Positions 25,590 through 39,400 are shown, counted from the first letter of the stretch. The stretch is DNA of 64,000 nt from Rhabdornis inornatus (GCA_013397075.1 VWZS01000638.1:2120825-2184824); one strand, 5' to 3'. Notes: generated by a model not told the origin, from the letters alone. Numbers and translations are program-made.

Positions 25590-26129
25590 GAAAAAACATA
25601 AAACCTGCATCGCACAGTCAGTGCTTTCATTAACACTGTTGATAAGCTCTAAACCTCTAAATATAGTAGAGCATTCATTGGTTTTGATTAACATTTAATC
25701 AGAAGTTACATTAGAAAAAAACAATTGTAGCAATTCTCTTGAGCTGCTAGTTTCATGAGGAAAAAGTCCCTTTCAAAATTTCAATAAATAAGCTGACACG
25801 TAAAGTTAGTTGAGGTTGTCATGCAAGACAATTTACATAACCAAGACTAACTCAATCTTTATAATAAAGGCAACTTGCATTCAAAAATGAACTTTACCCT
25901 TACAATTTTATTCAAAGGGTAAACATGAATTAACCCAGCTGTTTACCTGAATTACAAAAGTAACATGATTCAATATGAAAATAAGAAACTGTCTACAAAT
26001 CTCTGACAGTAATAAATTGCAATATACAATGCATACAGGAGTTATACAGAACAACAAACTCTTGTACAAAACAAAAATACTTTAATACCTTTAAAATCCA
26101 ATTATTTCTTTAAAATTATCATGAAAAAG

Positions 26130-26190
26130 ATTTGAGTCAGAACTCGAACCCACACCTCAATTAGTCAAGCTTCTGGTAGCTACATTACAG
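26130..26190 (-). other. Possible tRNA-like / old SINE remnant in NFYB 3' UTR
   Basis: On the minus strand, GGTGTGGGTTCGAGTTCTGA contains a pol III B-box-like GGTTCGAGTT (26141-26150). A weak A-box-like TAGCTACC lies about 30 bases before it. It does not fold into an intact tRNA by eye. It could be a decayed SINE or chance. Confidence 0.25.
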
Positions 26191-26302
26191 CTATTTAATA
26201 TACAAAGAGATAAATCTCTTCACCAGTCATTAAAACTGCCTCTTCGTTAGAGTTGCACAGGTTTTCCGTCTCATGTTCCCAGATGGAAAGTTTTCTTCAA
26301 AA

Positions 26303-26335
26303 TCATGAGAACTGAATTTGTTGAACACCAGAGAT
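26303..26335 (-). CDS. NFYB: NFYB terminal coding exon
   Basis: The acceptor is tactctag. Encodes ISGVQQIQFS followed by TGA, the conserved NF-YB C terminus. Confidence 0.97.
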   Translation of the reverse strand: MSGVQQIQFS

Positions 26336-29300
26336 CTAGAGTAAGAAAATGTAAGCTTACATTCCACTGCACCTTTTCTGAAGCTGCAGAGCAGTTCACA
26401 GCAGCCATGAGTCCTCAGTGTTGGAGTAGCATGGCAGCCACCACCAAAGGACTAAATGTAATTAATTCTCATCTTTGAGAACGGAGCAGCTGAACTAGTG
26501 TTTGGATTTTAGCAGCAGAAGGGAGAGTAGGGGACAGGATCATACCTGTTGATATGATGTTGTGTAGACCATAACATTCTGCTGTTGGCCATCTGTGGTT
26601 ATTAAGCCTGCTGGCAACTGGTTAGCTGAAGGAAAGAATATTTTAAAAACATTAGGCAGGAACTGCTTGATATATAGAGCCTTGTTTGATGTGTCTGTCA
26701 CCATTAAATAATTGTGGTCCACTCTAGGACTACAGAGCCATTAATCTCCTGAGTTACCATCCCATACTGGTATAGTCATCACCCTTGCTACCAAGTGTTA
26801 CAAGCGAACAAGTTTATTCCCATCCTGAAGGAACAGAAAATCCAACTTAATTTTGCTCCAAGAGTAAGCAGAGTGTCCCACCTTACACAGGGAAATGGAG
26901 GGGAGCTCACCACCCTGACCACTGAAAAGGCCATCTCTGGTGCTCAGTGTTCCAAGAAATCTGGAGAATTCAGTTGGCTTTGTTTAAACACAAAGTTAGC
27001 ACTTGAGCATAGCCATGGGGGAGGAACTCAATTAAATCATTGTGCTGCTTTATAAGCTGGGAACCATCAGGGACTTCATAATACAGAAGCCCCATGGAAG
27101 GCAAAAGATATGAACAGGCAATGACAAAATAAAAAAGGCACTGCCAGAGCCTGACATTGCACTAGTTGACTTCAGCATGTCCCTCAGGGCACGCACAAGA
27201 GCTCTGATTTCACAGAGGAAAGAGGTGGCCAACAAAAGGAATAAAAAGTACTTCTGAGATACCAAGAGAAAACACAGGGTGTGATGCTCCAAGGTAAACC
27301 TTCACAACATGTATGTTGAGCTCTCACATTCAGAGTAGGTGCCTTACAACTGCTATTTGGAAGCAAAGCAGCAAAACTCTTAAATTGGAGGATAAGTTAC
27401 TGTAGCACAACATTTTCCCCTAGGACACAAACAATGGGGATTTGTTCTTTCAGTTACTAAGTATAAACAAGATGTATAACCAATATAAAATTCTGAAAGC
27501 ACAGCATAATCCTAACAGTGTTCATTTGAAAGCTGATGCTTGAGGGTTTTGTAATTAGATTTTTGGCTGGTTGGATAGTTGGGGTTGTCTTTTTCATCTT
27601 TCTTCCTCCTTCATTGAACAAATTTTCAATTGCTTCAGTTGCAGGCTAAGAGATGCATTAAGATCATAGTGAGAGTGGCTCTGGCAGGTCCCAAATTTAC
27701 TGCCCCTTCAATGTGCATGTTCCACATCCAACACAGCTTAATGGAGAGTCCCTGACCCAGCCCTGGCATGAGGCCACCACAAAGAGATGAGGGTTATGCC
27801 ACAGAAGCACAGCTGTCACTGCTACTGCTTCAGTGACACCATCATTCATTCCAGACAGACCCATAGCTGGCCCTGTGGAGAGAAATACCTGCTTGACATG
27901 ATTAGTTACTTAACGTAATTTTTTTTTAAACTTTCTTCTACTACTGCAACATCTCCTTTGCATCCTTAATTCTGCCAGGACATTTCTAAAGTTGCTCTTT
28001 TCAACCTAAAGTTTTTTCATAGAGCACTCTGAGGCTCCTAGGTCTGGCAATTAAGAACATAAAATCTAAATATTGCAAGGGACCTTGCAATATTTAGATT
28101 TAGATTCTTAATTTCCGGCCAGTTTTATAAGCTCCTCTTCCAGGCTAGAAGAGACCAAAAAAATCTGCACTGTTTTATGTAGCCAAAGCCAAACTGAGAG
28201 CAAAGTGTATTTCCAATCCTGAATAGGTCATTTTAGTCCTCAGGCTTTGAATTTTTGCTAGTTCAGTAGTTCAGCAGCGATTTTAGACAGATATTTATCA
28301 CATAATTAAAAAACTAAATCCTGTCAGTAGATATGACTAGAGCTGTGCTCCTTAATTCCTCTTGTATCAGGTTCAACATTACCAGCCTGTAACATTTAAA
28401 TGCTGAAGTGGAGACTACATGCAAGAATCAGCACCAACAAAATCAGTGCAAATCCCAAAAAACTGTCAGGCTTTAATCCAGTAAAAGGAAGAAAAACTAC
28501 ACTGAATGCACTTGATACTCCTGACCCTATACCTTCTAGTTGCCAATCTGTGCATTCTTTTGAATGTAAGAAATATTAAGCTCTTCAGAATTAGACAGAG
28601 ATGATTTTCCTTTCTGTGTCATTTCTCAAAGATGAGCTCCTCAAGCTATCAAGAGGAGCTGACGTTATCTTTTCCCCCAGTAGTCTTGCAAGTAGAATGA
28701 ATGAGGCCTAAATATGTAGCTACTGAGGAAAAAAGAATAAGAAGGTTTGCACCTTACATTACAACCTGTGTTTAAGTGTAGAGAAAAATACCAGCACTAA
28801 TATATGCATTTTTAAATTTTCCACAATTGACATGAGCTATTACTAGTCCAAGATATACTCAAGTAAGAATGTTGATTCCTGATGGAAGTGCTGTTTTCAT
28901 AAAAGCTGTAGTAATAATAAATTAAAAATTATTACTCACTAAATGCTTCTTCTGTGAGCTCCTCACTTAGACCGTCTGCAGTTGTAACTGTTCCCCCAAT
29001 TCCCTTTTCTCCTTTCATTGCCTAAGAAGAGAGAGCACCAAAAAAGCAGGAAAAAAGCTTGAGATTTTTTTCAAAGCCCCAGGAGCTCTAGCCAAGGTTT
29101 GAAACTTGCAGAAGAGTCACAGCAGCAACAGCTGGAGCTTGAAATCCCAAGACCTGTAAAATTCTACCTTATTTGAGAATGCGCATATTACACACGTGTT
29201 TTTCATCTTAGCCATATTCCTGAAACAAAAACTTGGCAAACTAGGACTGTGTGGTTCTAAGAAGGGCTTTTCACCTTCTGCAGAAAGTTCAAAATTTGTG

Positions 29301-32300
29301 GTAATCCAGAAGGAGCATTTACAAGAAATCACAGAATCTCACCTACCAAGAATGTGCAACATTTGCTTACCAACCACACACAAGCACCATCACCATAAAC
29401 TAAGAGCTGACATTTAAAACCAAGATGTGGAATTTCTTCTCCCACATCAAGGACTACAGCCAGAAAGGATAGCAGCACAGAAAGCCAAGGCCCCCAGTCA
29501 TCTGCATGCAGTTTTACAAGTTTGAAGTTAGACTCTCATGCTATTACATAAAAACATCTACAAAAACAATGTGGGCATAAAAAAAGATTCTCTGCAACTG
29601 CTTGCTACAGACAAAATGCTCAGTTACAAAACAGAAGTATTTCACCCCGATGACAGCCTTGCTGGAATGGAGATTTAAAACTGATGAGCTAAGCTATTTA
29701 ACCCATCCACGCAATTAAAAGCCAATCCAACTACTCTGCTACCACAGCATCTATAATCTGCAAACATAGTCAATTCAGAAAGAAAGTAGCACAGACCCAC
29801 TTCAGACTTATTCGGTAGGAACTGGAACTAGTTAGGCAATACTTGCCTTCTTAATAAAAGCACATACAGCACTATCACAGCATGTGCAACTGCTACACAG
29901 AACTGGAAAAGACAGCACACAGCACTACTCCAACTTTGTATTACACCTCCTGTTACTCAGTTATCAAGCTAATGACCTTCTGGAAAGGGGAAGCTTCAAG
30001 CACTGTCAGTGAAACAAATATCATTAGCGAGTCTGACCTAAAAATATCTTAGGTTTACAAAACAAAGAAACTCCGAAGAGCATCCTTATCTACTGTACTT
30101 CCAATTTAAGGGGGAGGCAGACCAGAACAAAAAACCAAAGCAGAAGCAACTTCATTTTTGAAAATGTCTAAATTGCCAAAATGAAGAAAATCACTTTCTG
30201 CTAGAGAAGGGATAAATTTAACTGTTTGGATCATATACCTAGCATATACTGTGTATAAAAAGCAAACTGAGGGACAGGCTAAAAAAATAGTTTAAAAATC
30301 CCCATTGAAGCAGTTAGCTTTCCACGTGAATCATTATTCCTACATAAGAAAAATAGTTTTTTCTTTTGCAGATTTGAGGTCCAGACAAACAATAGGCACT
30401 AGGCCAGTTCTTCAGAGGATGCAGTCAGTACATATTGATTGAACTCAAAGATCGAATTAAACATTCTTAATAGGCACCTTTAAAGAGCAGAGCAATTTAC
30501 TACCGCCAATATATTAGAGAATTTATTCAGCTGAAAGCTTTAACTACTCTGAATCAGCAAGTCTAATCAAAATGCTTACTTCCTCCTTTTTCCCTTGACA
30601 TCCCCCGGAATGCTTTTAAACATTACATTACTCCCCGACAAAGAGCCGTGAGATACTGTACAAGTTACTCATTACACAATTACAACAGAGAGCTAAGGAC
30701 AAACACAACCAGTTTAAATAAATGAGGAAATACCCATATATACCAACCTCTCTGAATTTTTGGAGGTATAACTTCAAAGGTTCAACATAGCTATCAAAAC
30801 CCAAGGTAGACATGGCGAAAAGAATATCCTCTCCATTGATGGTCTTCCTTTTCTCTTGGTGACACCTCTCACTTGCTTCTGATGTTATAAAGCTGATAAA
30901 TTCACTTACACACTCTTGTACACATTCTTTTGCATCCTTAGCAATCTAGTAAGGAAAAAGTATCATAAAATCACTAATGAAGACATAAGACTTCAAACAA
31001 TTCACCACAAATTCCTCAAAGAATACACCAGATAATAGAGGAAGCATCCCAAAACCCAATGATAATACCCATTTAGGCAACAACTGCACAGCAAACCACT
31101 GGATGTCCTCACTGCTCTACATAAGACCAGCTGCAACATGATTGTACCCATGTTTTACTGTTTCAAGCAGCACAGCCAACTGCCAGGATCTCCTGAAGTC
31201 CTAGGTTCTGTACAAGCTTTTACACACAGATGCTTCTTGTTTTATTCACCTATGTCTCTTCAAATCTGTTCATTACAATGTCACAGCACACTTCCCATTC
31301 TTTTTAAGAGACCTGGTAGTTCCAATCCCACTGCAGTACATCCCCACAAATTCACCAATGACAACTATTTTTATCCTGCCCAGATTCAAGGACTAGAATA
31401 TACACCTAGCAGCAACCCTTCCCAATGCTTTAGTATTCTGGTATAAATTTACCAAATGAGAATTCAAATGAAAAAACATATGCCCCTGGCAAGAATTAAA
31501 TAAGTAAATTTGATTACAGTTTTCACCCAGACAAAAGTCATTTAACTGACTTAAAATTACAGCAAGTATTACTCATGATTACTTGAGAAGCTGACAGAAG
31601 TCAACCAAAAGGTTATTATAAACAAGATTCTTATTCTTCACATGAAAAGAACCTAAAAAATTGAAGCAGTAACTGTGTGCAGAGTCTTCACTAGTTCCTC
31701 TGGTATTTTCAGACACGTGGGGTGAGATTTTCAGAAGTCATCAGCCAGCAGCTTTCCTTGCAGTTTTTCACAAAAAGCCACCCTGATTTTTCAAGATAGC
31801 TCTACATCCCATATGCTAAATTCTTGAGAAAAATCTCATCTTGATCACTAAAAATTTATGTCAATATGGACTAGGGTAGAGTTTTTCACAGCAAAGTTAT
31901 ATTTATAACATCCAGATTTCCAGAAAGCCCAGAACACCATGAAAATACAAGCAGATGCAAGTAAATTATGTCTTGCTTCTATTTAGTGATCTCCAAAAAG
32001 AGAGATCAGTTTTAGCTAGAGGAAATGTTACTGTGGCTGGAATTGTATTGGAATACAATAAAGAAACAGCAAGTCATAGGAGCCCTGCAAAGGTTTAAGA
32101 TAAACAGGTAGAATGATGAAATACTTATACAATCACCAGCTCAGCAGAATGTATTAAAAAGCCTATTCCTAGAAGTAAGAAATAAATAAGGCTTTCAATA
32201 TCTGGCCATATCTGCTCCATGGTATAAAGCAAACTTCTTAGGCCACTGGCATTTGGGTATGTGAATATTCAGGTGATGTAAAGGCTAACCATTCTCTTTC

Positions 32301-33440
32301 CTTTAGGATGAACACTGGATTTCTATTTCAGCCAAAATGATTCACTTATCCCAAATTTATGCACCTCAATGAAAGCAGACCAAATCTCTCAAGAGAATTG
32401 CATAGAAAATATTCTTGGTGATTATCATCAAGTCTGATCGTTTACAACAACATCAGAGAACACATCTTAGAAAAAGGAAGCTCTTGAAAGCCCTATAAAG
32501 AATAGTTCTGGATGCTCTAATTACAGCAGTTACTAAAAGCTTTCAGAAATGTAAGAAAAATGGACTTGGTCGCAATCACCTGCTCCTGGGGCTTTTCTCC
32601 CTTTCCTTTTATAACGCTTTTCACCAAAAAACCAGCATCATTTGGAAAAATATGTTGTTCTAATCAGCCCAAGCTCACTGAGAGGAAGGAATAAACTCAT
32701 TAACACACTGTCTTTACCAGACAACAATATTACCTTTCCTGTTTGAGGTATGGCATTTTTCATTATCCTTGCCACATTGGCAATTGGAAGATATATATCT
32801 TGTTCTCTAAAACTCTCTTTTGAGCCATTTGTATCTTCATGATCATTCATGCTGTCTTCTGTGTCTAATGAAATGAAGAAAAGTTAACAGGAATTTTATT
32901 TGCTAGACAGCAGGCAATAATTCAGTTGAAAATCTTACACTGAAGGATGAAGACCTTTGAAAGCACAGTGTGTTAACATCATAGAAATAATCTTAAAAAT
33001 AGATGCAACATCAGGGTACCTTTATAAAGACAGCATTTTATCACATTATGCACAGAAGTGAACATGGCTGCTGATCACCAACCATTCTTAATGCCATGTC
33101 AAAATACAAACTGTTTCTTAGAATGTCAATTTTTTTGTCATTCCCTCAAGGTTTCTGTGCCAACATCAAAAAATCCAACTTCCCCCCTTCAGGTTGCAGA
33201 AAAAATGCTTTATACAGTGAGGTATTATGAAAACAATGGCAAATTCTTAGCCTGAGAGAAAATAGCAAAGAATGATACAAGAACTGGAAGAAAATATATA
33301 CACACATATGCAGAGCAACAGTAGTATTTACTCTCTCATTTCTTACCATCGTGAGGCTGTATCACATAGTGACTGCCACCAATGTAATCTCCAGCAATTC
33401 CTAACTGAGAAGCATCTGTTGTGGAGCTGTCACCATCCAT
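26303..33440 (-). CDS. NFYB: NFYB, nuclear transcription factor Y subunit beta
   Basis: Beta subunit of the trimeric CCAAT-box factor NF-Y. It pairs with NF-YC through a histone fold, then recruits NF-YA to bind CCAAT. Six coding exons on the minus strand, 33347-33440, 32734-32864, 30748-30945, 28940-29021, 26546-26625 and 26303-26335, join in one frame to 205 residues plus TGA. Residues 1-50 are a polar lead (MDGDSSTTDASQLGI, GGSHYVIQPHDDTEDSM). The H2B-like histone fold spans about 50-140: REQDIYLPIANVARIMKNAI, then CVQECVSEFISFITSEASER and KRKTINGEDILFAMSTLGFD. The C-terminal Gln/Thr-rich part ends in SGVQQIQFS. The sequence is nearly identical to mammals. Translation starts at MDGD, right after an AG acceptor; mammals have two extra residues (MT) from an upstream exon, not confidently seen here. 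The promoter is assumed at the CpG island near 41 kb, so 5' UTR exon(s) remain unplaced. Confidence 0.98.
26546..26625 (-). CDS. NFYB: NFYB coding exon 5
   Basis: The acceptor is ccttcag and the donor gtatga. Encodes TNQLPAGLITTDGQQQNVMV then YTTSYQQ. Confidence 0.97.
28049..28113. repeat. Near-perfect hairpin in an NFYB intron
   Basis: Arms of 19 bases (28062-28080 and 28083-28101, right arm CCTTGCAATATTTAGATTT) pair perfectly across a 2-base spacer. After a small internal loop, 9 more bases pair (28049-28057 with 28105-28113). No known element was recognised. Confidence 0.9.
28940..29021 (-). CDS. NFYB: NFYB coding exon 4
   Basis: The acceptor is cttcttag and the donor gtgagt. Encodes AMKGEKGIGGTVTTADGLSE then ELTEEAF, the start of the C-terminal tail. 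Confidence 0.96.
30748..30945 (-). CDS. NFYB: NFYB coding exon 3, histone-fold core
   Basis: The acceptor is ttactag and the donor gttggt. Sixty-six codons from IAKDAKECVQECVSEF to YVEPLKLYLQKFRE, the central and last helices of the histone fold. Confidence 0.98.
32734..32864 (-). CDS. NFYB: NFYB coding exon 2
   Basis: The acceptor is tttcattag and the donor gtaata. Encodes DTEDSMNDHEDTNGSKESFR then EQDIYLPIANVARIMKNAIP and QTGK, the first helix of the histone fold. Confidence 0.97.
33347..33440 (-). CDS. NFYB: NFYB first coding exon
   Basis: The acceptor is ctgtttgtag, directly followed by ATGGATGGTGAC; the donor is gtaaga. Encodes MDGDSSTTDASQLGIAGDYI then GGSHYVIQPHD, ending one base into the next codon. 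Confidence 0.95.
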
Positions 33441-36400
33441 CTACAAACAGAAGAAGGAAACCTTTCAGGTGTGATTGTTACATCACTAAGTGCAGCTATT
33501 ACTCAAACCCAGCACATTAATCAAACTACGAGATCAATTTATATATACCATAAATATTTTGTTATTAGAGAACAGCATCCCCACTGTCATTTCTGAGTTT
33601 TATTGACAGTGGATATAGTTCAACTATTTTGCGTGGCTTCCCAAAAAACCCAGCCAGAGGCACAGGCCATGCACAGAATCATTTGGTTCATGTAGCACAT
33701 AGATAACTCCCATGAGAGTCTGACCAGAACATGCAAGGTGTCTCTGAACAACCCTCAAAACCTACACCAGCCCCCTGTTCACTGAATTCTTTACCTATTA
33801 ATTACTACACAGAGTGCATCCTTCACTCACCTTTACCCTCCATGTTGGTTTGTCAAGCCCACTGACAAACTTTGAGCCAGACCGTGAGACTAGCTCTTCA
33901 TCCTCATCCTCCCTGAGACACCAGTTACTCCTATGTGCCTTCTGAGTCATGTTTTAGCATTCCCTGGTCCTGCCCTGCCTCACTCTCTGGGCATCCTTAA
34001 TTGCTCTTCTCTCAATGTTCTGACGTGGAGGCCAACAAGAAGACTTCTTCATGAGGCTTTGGAGATGGGGGCAGTCACAGTTTAATAGCTAACTTAAATG
34101 CCAGGAGACAAAGGGAAGCCAAAAGAGCCTGTACTTTCCTCCTTCTTACTGACACACACAGCCCCTAGGGAGGCAGAGCCCAGCTGACTTCACTCACTGA
34201 CCCCATACCCACTGTGTGGGTACTTTGGTGTCTGAAGGATCACATGGTTGTTGCTATTGTTGTTGTTGTGAGCTCACTTTTTTGCACACCCATTAGCCTG
34301 AAGAGGGAGGGAGAAGCAATGTTGCACTATTTTTACACCTACCCAGAAATATGAGCATTTAACCTCTCACTAATCTGCACTTTTCTTGTGGCCACAGGGC
34401 TGAGTTTCACTCTGAAACGTTCAAGCAATGTCCGGTGTTACAACTGGCCACAGACACACAAATAACATGAGTGCTGCTCACATTCCAACAACAGCTGGAT
34501 GGGGCCTTAGGAGCTGCTCAAGAGAAAAAGACTCTTCCAGTCCTCTTCATTGTACAGAATATTACACATGCTTTTATAAAGAAAGAACTTCAGGTCCCTT
34601 TTGCTGGGCTTTTGTAAACCAGCTTCACTTCTTACACAGCAGCTCTAATCAAAGGAAGGGCAGTATTTTAGGCATTAACCTTCCGTGTGCCAACCTTCAC
34701 AAAAATTCACTTTGTTCACATTTTCCAGACTCTTAGGAGATTTAACTTTGCTTTTCAACCTCCCAAGGGGTCTGCAATTTGCTCACTCAGCTTACTGCAA
34801 CGACAGTGCAAGGATATCACAATCCTGCATGTCATGATCACCAAAACCACACAGCATTAAGAGAATCATGCCCCTCTCTTCCTTCTGGACTTCAAAGCAA
34901 TTAAAATTGTAGTCTTGTAGATCCCAAAAGCTACCTCCAAAATTAAGTTAGGATTTTCTGGTAGTCTTGTTTGCAGTTTTGGCTCTCTGATCCCTACTAG
35001 AATTTAATTAAGGATCTCAACAATCCTTACTCAGCTTCAGTATAAGGTATTTTAAATACCTTGATCTTTCTTTCTCTCTCTTTTCTCAAACTTCCGTGAA
35101 ACATTTCTCCTAATGTATTTCCTTCCTCCAGGGTTGCAATACTCTTCAAATTTCTGCCATGATGTGATAACTAGCTGGTTTCTGCTCACCTCTCCTGCAG
35201 TCTACTCCATCTGAATCTTTATTGCCAAGAGCCAGCAACACTAAGAAATCATCTTGCTTTCATTAGCCCAGCTTGCCTTCAAAAGACAATTCCTGCTTGA
35301 ATCTCTTTCCAACCTCTGCTGCATCTACAGACAGTTTTGGTCATATTAGACTAATGCATCCTCAAGGTAATACCTTTGCTTCTATTCTTTTCTGTGTGCA
35401 CATTTCCAGATCTACTTACAGGATGTATTATTTCACTATTAGTGGGAATTTGTGTGGATGTTTATCAGCACTACGAATTTAAAATAGTGATTAGCAAAAT
35501 TGACAGGAAGAGGCTTGCAACAGAAAAAGGCAGATCTGACTCAGATAAAGAAAACAGTCACTGATAGCTGAACACCACCTGAAATTGTATTACAAGTCGG
35601 TATTACTTGAAGAAAGATTTTTAGCTGCCAGGACAACCTCGGGACAGGAGATTAGGGACAGCACTAAAACCCTTCTGCATAATGTTCAGGACTGATCCTG
35701 ACCCAGGACTACAGGATAATTCATGTTAGAAGTGGCCGTGGGAGGTCTCTACTCCAACCCCTGCTAAAAGCAGGGTCAGCTCTGAGCTCAGAGCAGAGCA
35801 CTCAGGGTTTTCTCCAGCCACATCTTGAAGGCCACCACAGACAGAGCCTGCCCAGCTGCCCCACGAGCCTCCTCCACAGCCCAGCTCACCTCACAGTGAG
35901 GGAGGCAGTGGATCTCAGCACATTCCTTCAATCCAAGTAAGTTGATGGAAGAACTTCAGCCAGAGTTGTCATTCAATTCAAATCTAGATCCAGGCATCTG
36001 AATATAGCAACTGTAATTAATATGCCATCCAAGTCACCCTACTAGTATTTCTTTGAGCCCGATGGATGACAAACATGACCTTGCAGGAAAATGTAGCCAC
36101 TGCTATCCCAGTCATCTCATAATAAACAGTTACATGCTCACACATTACAGTTTTCATTTCAGATGGTCAAAACTCCAGCCAATCACCACCACATTATCTG
36201 ATTGTAAAGCTCAGCACAAGTTCTATAATACATACAACAATATTCAGAAAATAAGAAAACACTAATTAATCTCCCTCCTTTAAATTAACGAAGAAAAACC
36301 CCAAACAACCAATAAAACCCCTCCAAAACCACGACACAAACTAAATTCTGTGTCCCCGAAGTTGCTCTGGAAAGGCAGCAGTCCAGTGTAACATAGAAAC

Positions 36401-39400
36401 AACACCTTGCCTACACTAACTGCAGTCACTGGGAGACTAAAAGGGCCAACAGTTCTTACACTCGCCCATTTAGTAGGAAGACCTACTACTTTAGATTGAA
36501 GTAGATACTAGAACAGGCAAAATCCTGGGAGATCTAATCCTAAAATGTTCAGGTGGGCAAGAACTCTCAGATTTTGCTTTAGACTGCCAAGTTGTCACAA
36601 CTCGCTTTAAAGAGAAGTAGCCATTTTCAGATGAGACGTCACATTTGCACAGCAGTTTTAGCATGCAAACGTTGCAATGCCTTTTAAAACAAGACCATCT
36701 CCTACCTCTGTGTGGCTGCCAAACTGCACGAGGGAAGGCTTCCAACGCCTCAGTCCTCCAGCAGCAAGTGCTGTGCACAACTGCAGGAAGCAATTACTAC
36801 AGGTTGTATATTATCCTCAGCCTCCAGTGCTAGGAAGACACTGAAGCTCCTCCATGCATACACATGGACTGAATCAAGACTGAGAGCTAAGCATATCAGA
36901 AGTGACATGTCAGTGTCTAAAATGACCATGCCATTGTCTGATTTTATCAACAACCAGGGAGAGTAAACAAGTACAGGACACAAACATTCAGCACTGCACT
37001 GCAAAAGAAAAATCTGAATATAGAGCAGCAGCACAATGTGGTTCTGTTAGTGGTTTCTGTTTTGTTTTTCCATCTCTAATAAAGAAAGAATATTACTAGG
37101 GATATACAAACTACTTGATGCATGGAAATTAACCAAAGAAATATGTTAAAAGAGAAACATTTCAAGGGCAAAGAAGGTTAAGTGATAAGATACAAGTGAA
37201 TGAACATACAGGTTTACACTGACATCTGGTATAAATATTCTGGAGGATGCTTTAAAAAAATTTACTCCTGTCAGCTACCTGCAATCCAGACTGCTTCTAT
37301 AATATATCTATACTGAACTAATAAAACACCAGTATCTCAAAGTAAATCTTGCATCCTGTTTAATCTTGTAAGCTCTCTTAAGAGCGCAGTCAGTATCAGT
37401 GGCTCAGCTAAATGATAACTAAAGAAGAATGCAAGCCCAAACCTGCTAGCACTGAGAAGACGGGACTAAAGCTTAGATCAGTACAAAAGGAAAAACAAAG
37501 AAGAAAAAAAAAAAATGAAGAAACAAGATTTTTGTTTTCAGAACAGGGAAATTATCTGGCAATGATTTGCAAACTGCCCCCTTGAAGGGAAACCAAAGGC
37601 CTCTTGTGATTTAAGTATTTCATGTGGAATTTATTCACCCTGTCTCCCAAAACTGCTACTCTACAAGAGGGGCAGTATAAAACGATATGCAATGAACTGA
37701 AGCACTTGGTACACATTCCATGCAGTCATGTCTGCCAAACAAGCAGGACAGAAACAATACCTAAAACTGTAGGTAGTAACTACACCATTCACGACCACAC
37801 CTTATCACAAGAGATGTAAAGCTGTAACAGCAGAGACACAAAGTTTTATTTGAACTTTCTGCACCCTCTCCTGTTAAGCAGAAAGATTTTTCAATTGAAA
37901 ATACACCTTCAATTTCTTTTTATTTTTCAGTGACTTCTGGGCATCCTAATTTCCCACTGAATTCTCACCTGCAGCAAAAAATACCAACTGGTGAATGTAT
38001 TCACAGGACATTGTTCCAGCAGATACACAAAAATATATCACTAAACCCCTTAGTACCTAGCTAGAACAGTGCAGCATCTGGTTTTCTCTCCAGCTCAGGC
38101 TTCTCTAATCCCTTACACTCAGTGTTTTCCCCCACAGCAGAATAACACTGGGAAAAGCAGACTGATGCTGAGAGGACCAGACAGTGTCACCAAGGCTCAT
38201 TAGCATCTGGGGTGTACCAGGTCCTTCCCCTGGCCCACAGGGAGGAAACTTTCCCTTACGAAATCCAAAGAGGGCATTGCCACCTTTCCACCTTCCCACT
38301 CCATGCAACAATCAACTTTATGTCTTATCTTACAAGCCCCAAGGCCACTGACTACAGGCCCCCTCCACATGGATCCAGCTGTGCTAGGGCAGCTGGTGGC
38401 TCCTTCCTAGGCTGGCTAACATCCACAGGCACTGTTAGCTCCAATACATAGGGCTGGACTAAAACTTCATGTATTTTCACATCAAGGAGGAGTGGGTCAA
38501 TGATACAGAGCAAGCAGGAAAAACTGAGTTTCCATGCAGTCTCTTTTTTGGAAGTAGAAGAGAGAAGCTGGAGGGGAAAATAAACAATATGAGCAGAGGA
38601 ATGGAGGCAGTTTAGTTGCTTTTGCAGAAGCTGGAAGAGGAAAGCAGTGCTGAACACACTGCACCAGCACCTCCTTCCTTCAGCAGCCTAACTGAAATTC
38701 CTACGTTATCTTTCCATAATAAGTTTTTTATACTTTTCTAGCATTTTTGTGAAGAATTAAGCTTATCTGTTTATTGAAGCAGCAATCCATAAATCCTTTA
38801 TTTTTCCTTTTAGAAGTCTGATAACATTTTAAAGTAGGTTATTTTTCCTTGGCTGAGGTAGTAACTCAAGTATGCCAAGCAGCTTTTTCCTCTCAAGCAA
38901 CAGGGCAAGTAAGAGTTTTACAAAGCTAGTTCAGACCAGACCAATATTTTCAGCCAAAACTGTTGAATTTGCTGACACTTGCTTTTATTCTATCAATGTT
39001 ATTTACCCATATTGTTTAGTATGCATATACGTAATCACGTTTTGCTCTTTTTACAAGCATCCTGCCACTAAAACATCAATTTCCAAATACCGAGTTTCTT
39101 TAAAACACTACTGCAAAACTCAGTAGTAACAGTCAAGTTTCTTTCTAAACAGAATTTTAAAGGTGGAGCGCCATTAGATTTACATTTGAAAGCACTAAAG
39201 GAAGAACCTTGCAAACCTTTTTTAAATGTTGACAAAACAAGGTATCAGACTTTCAAAGTTTCAGTGTTTAATGTTTCATATCTTGACATTATCTTAAACA
39301 TTCCTTTTCATTCAATTTCTGAACATTGCCTCCCTTCATGTAATTATTACCACAAATAAGAGTTAAGCTTTGAACTGCTGTGACTCTCAGATCCTGAAGT

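Larger units (their letters stand above)
24015..26302 (-). other. NFYB: NFYB 3' UTR (inferred extent)
   Basis: Gene-free sequence downstream of the NFYB stop on the minus strand. Minus-strand AATAAA hexamers lie at 25067-25072, 24073-24078 and 24035-24040. The first has a GT-rich downstream stretch near 25000. The last two give a UTR of about 2.2 kb, near the length I recall for mammalian NFYB. The 151-bp assembly duplication at 25287-25589 falls inside and inflates it. Confidence 0.55.
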
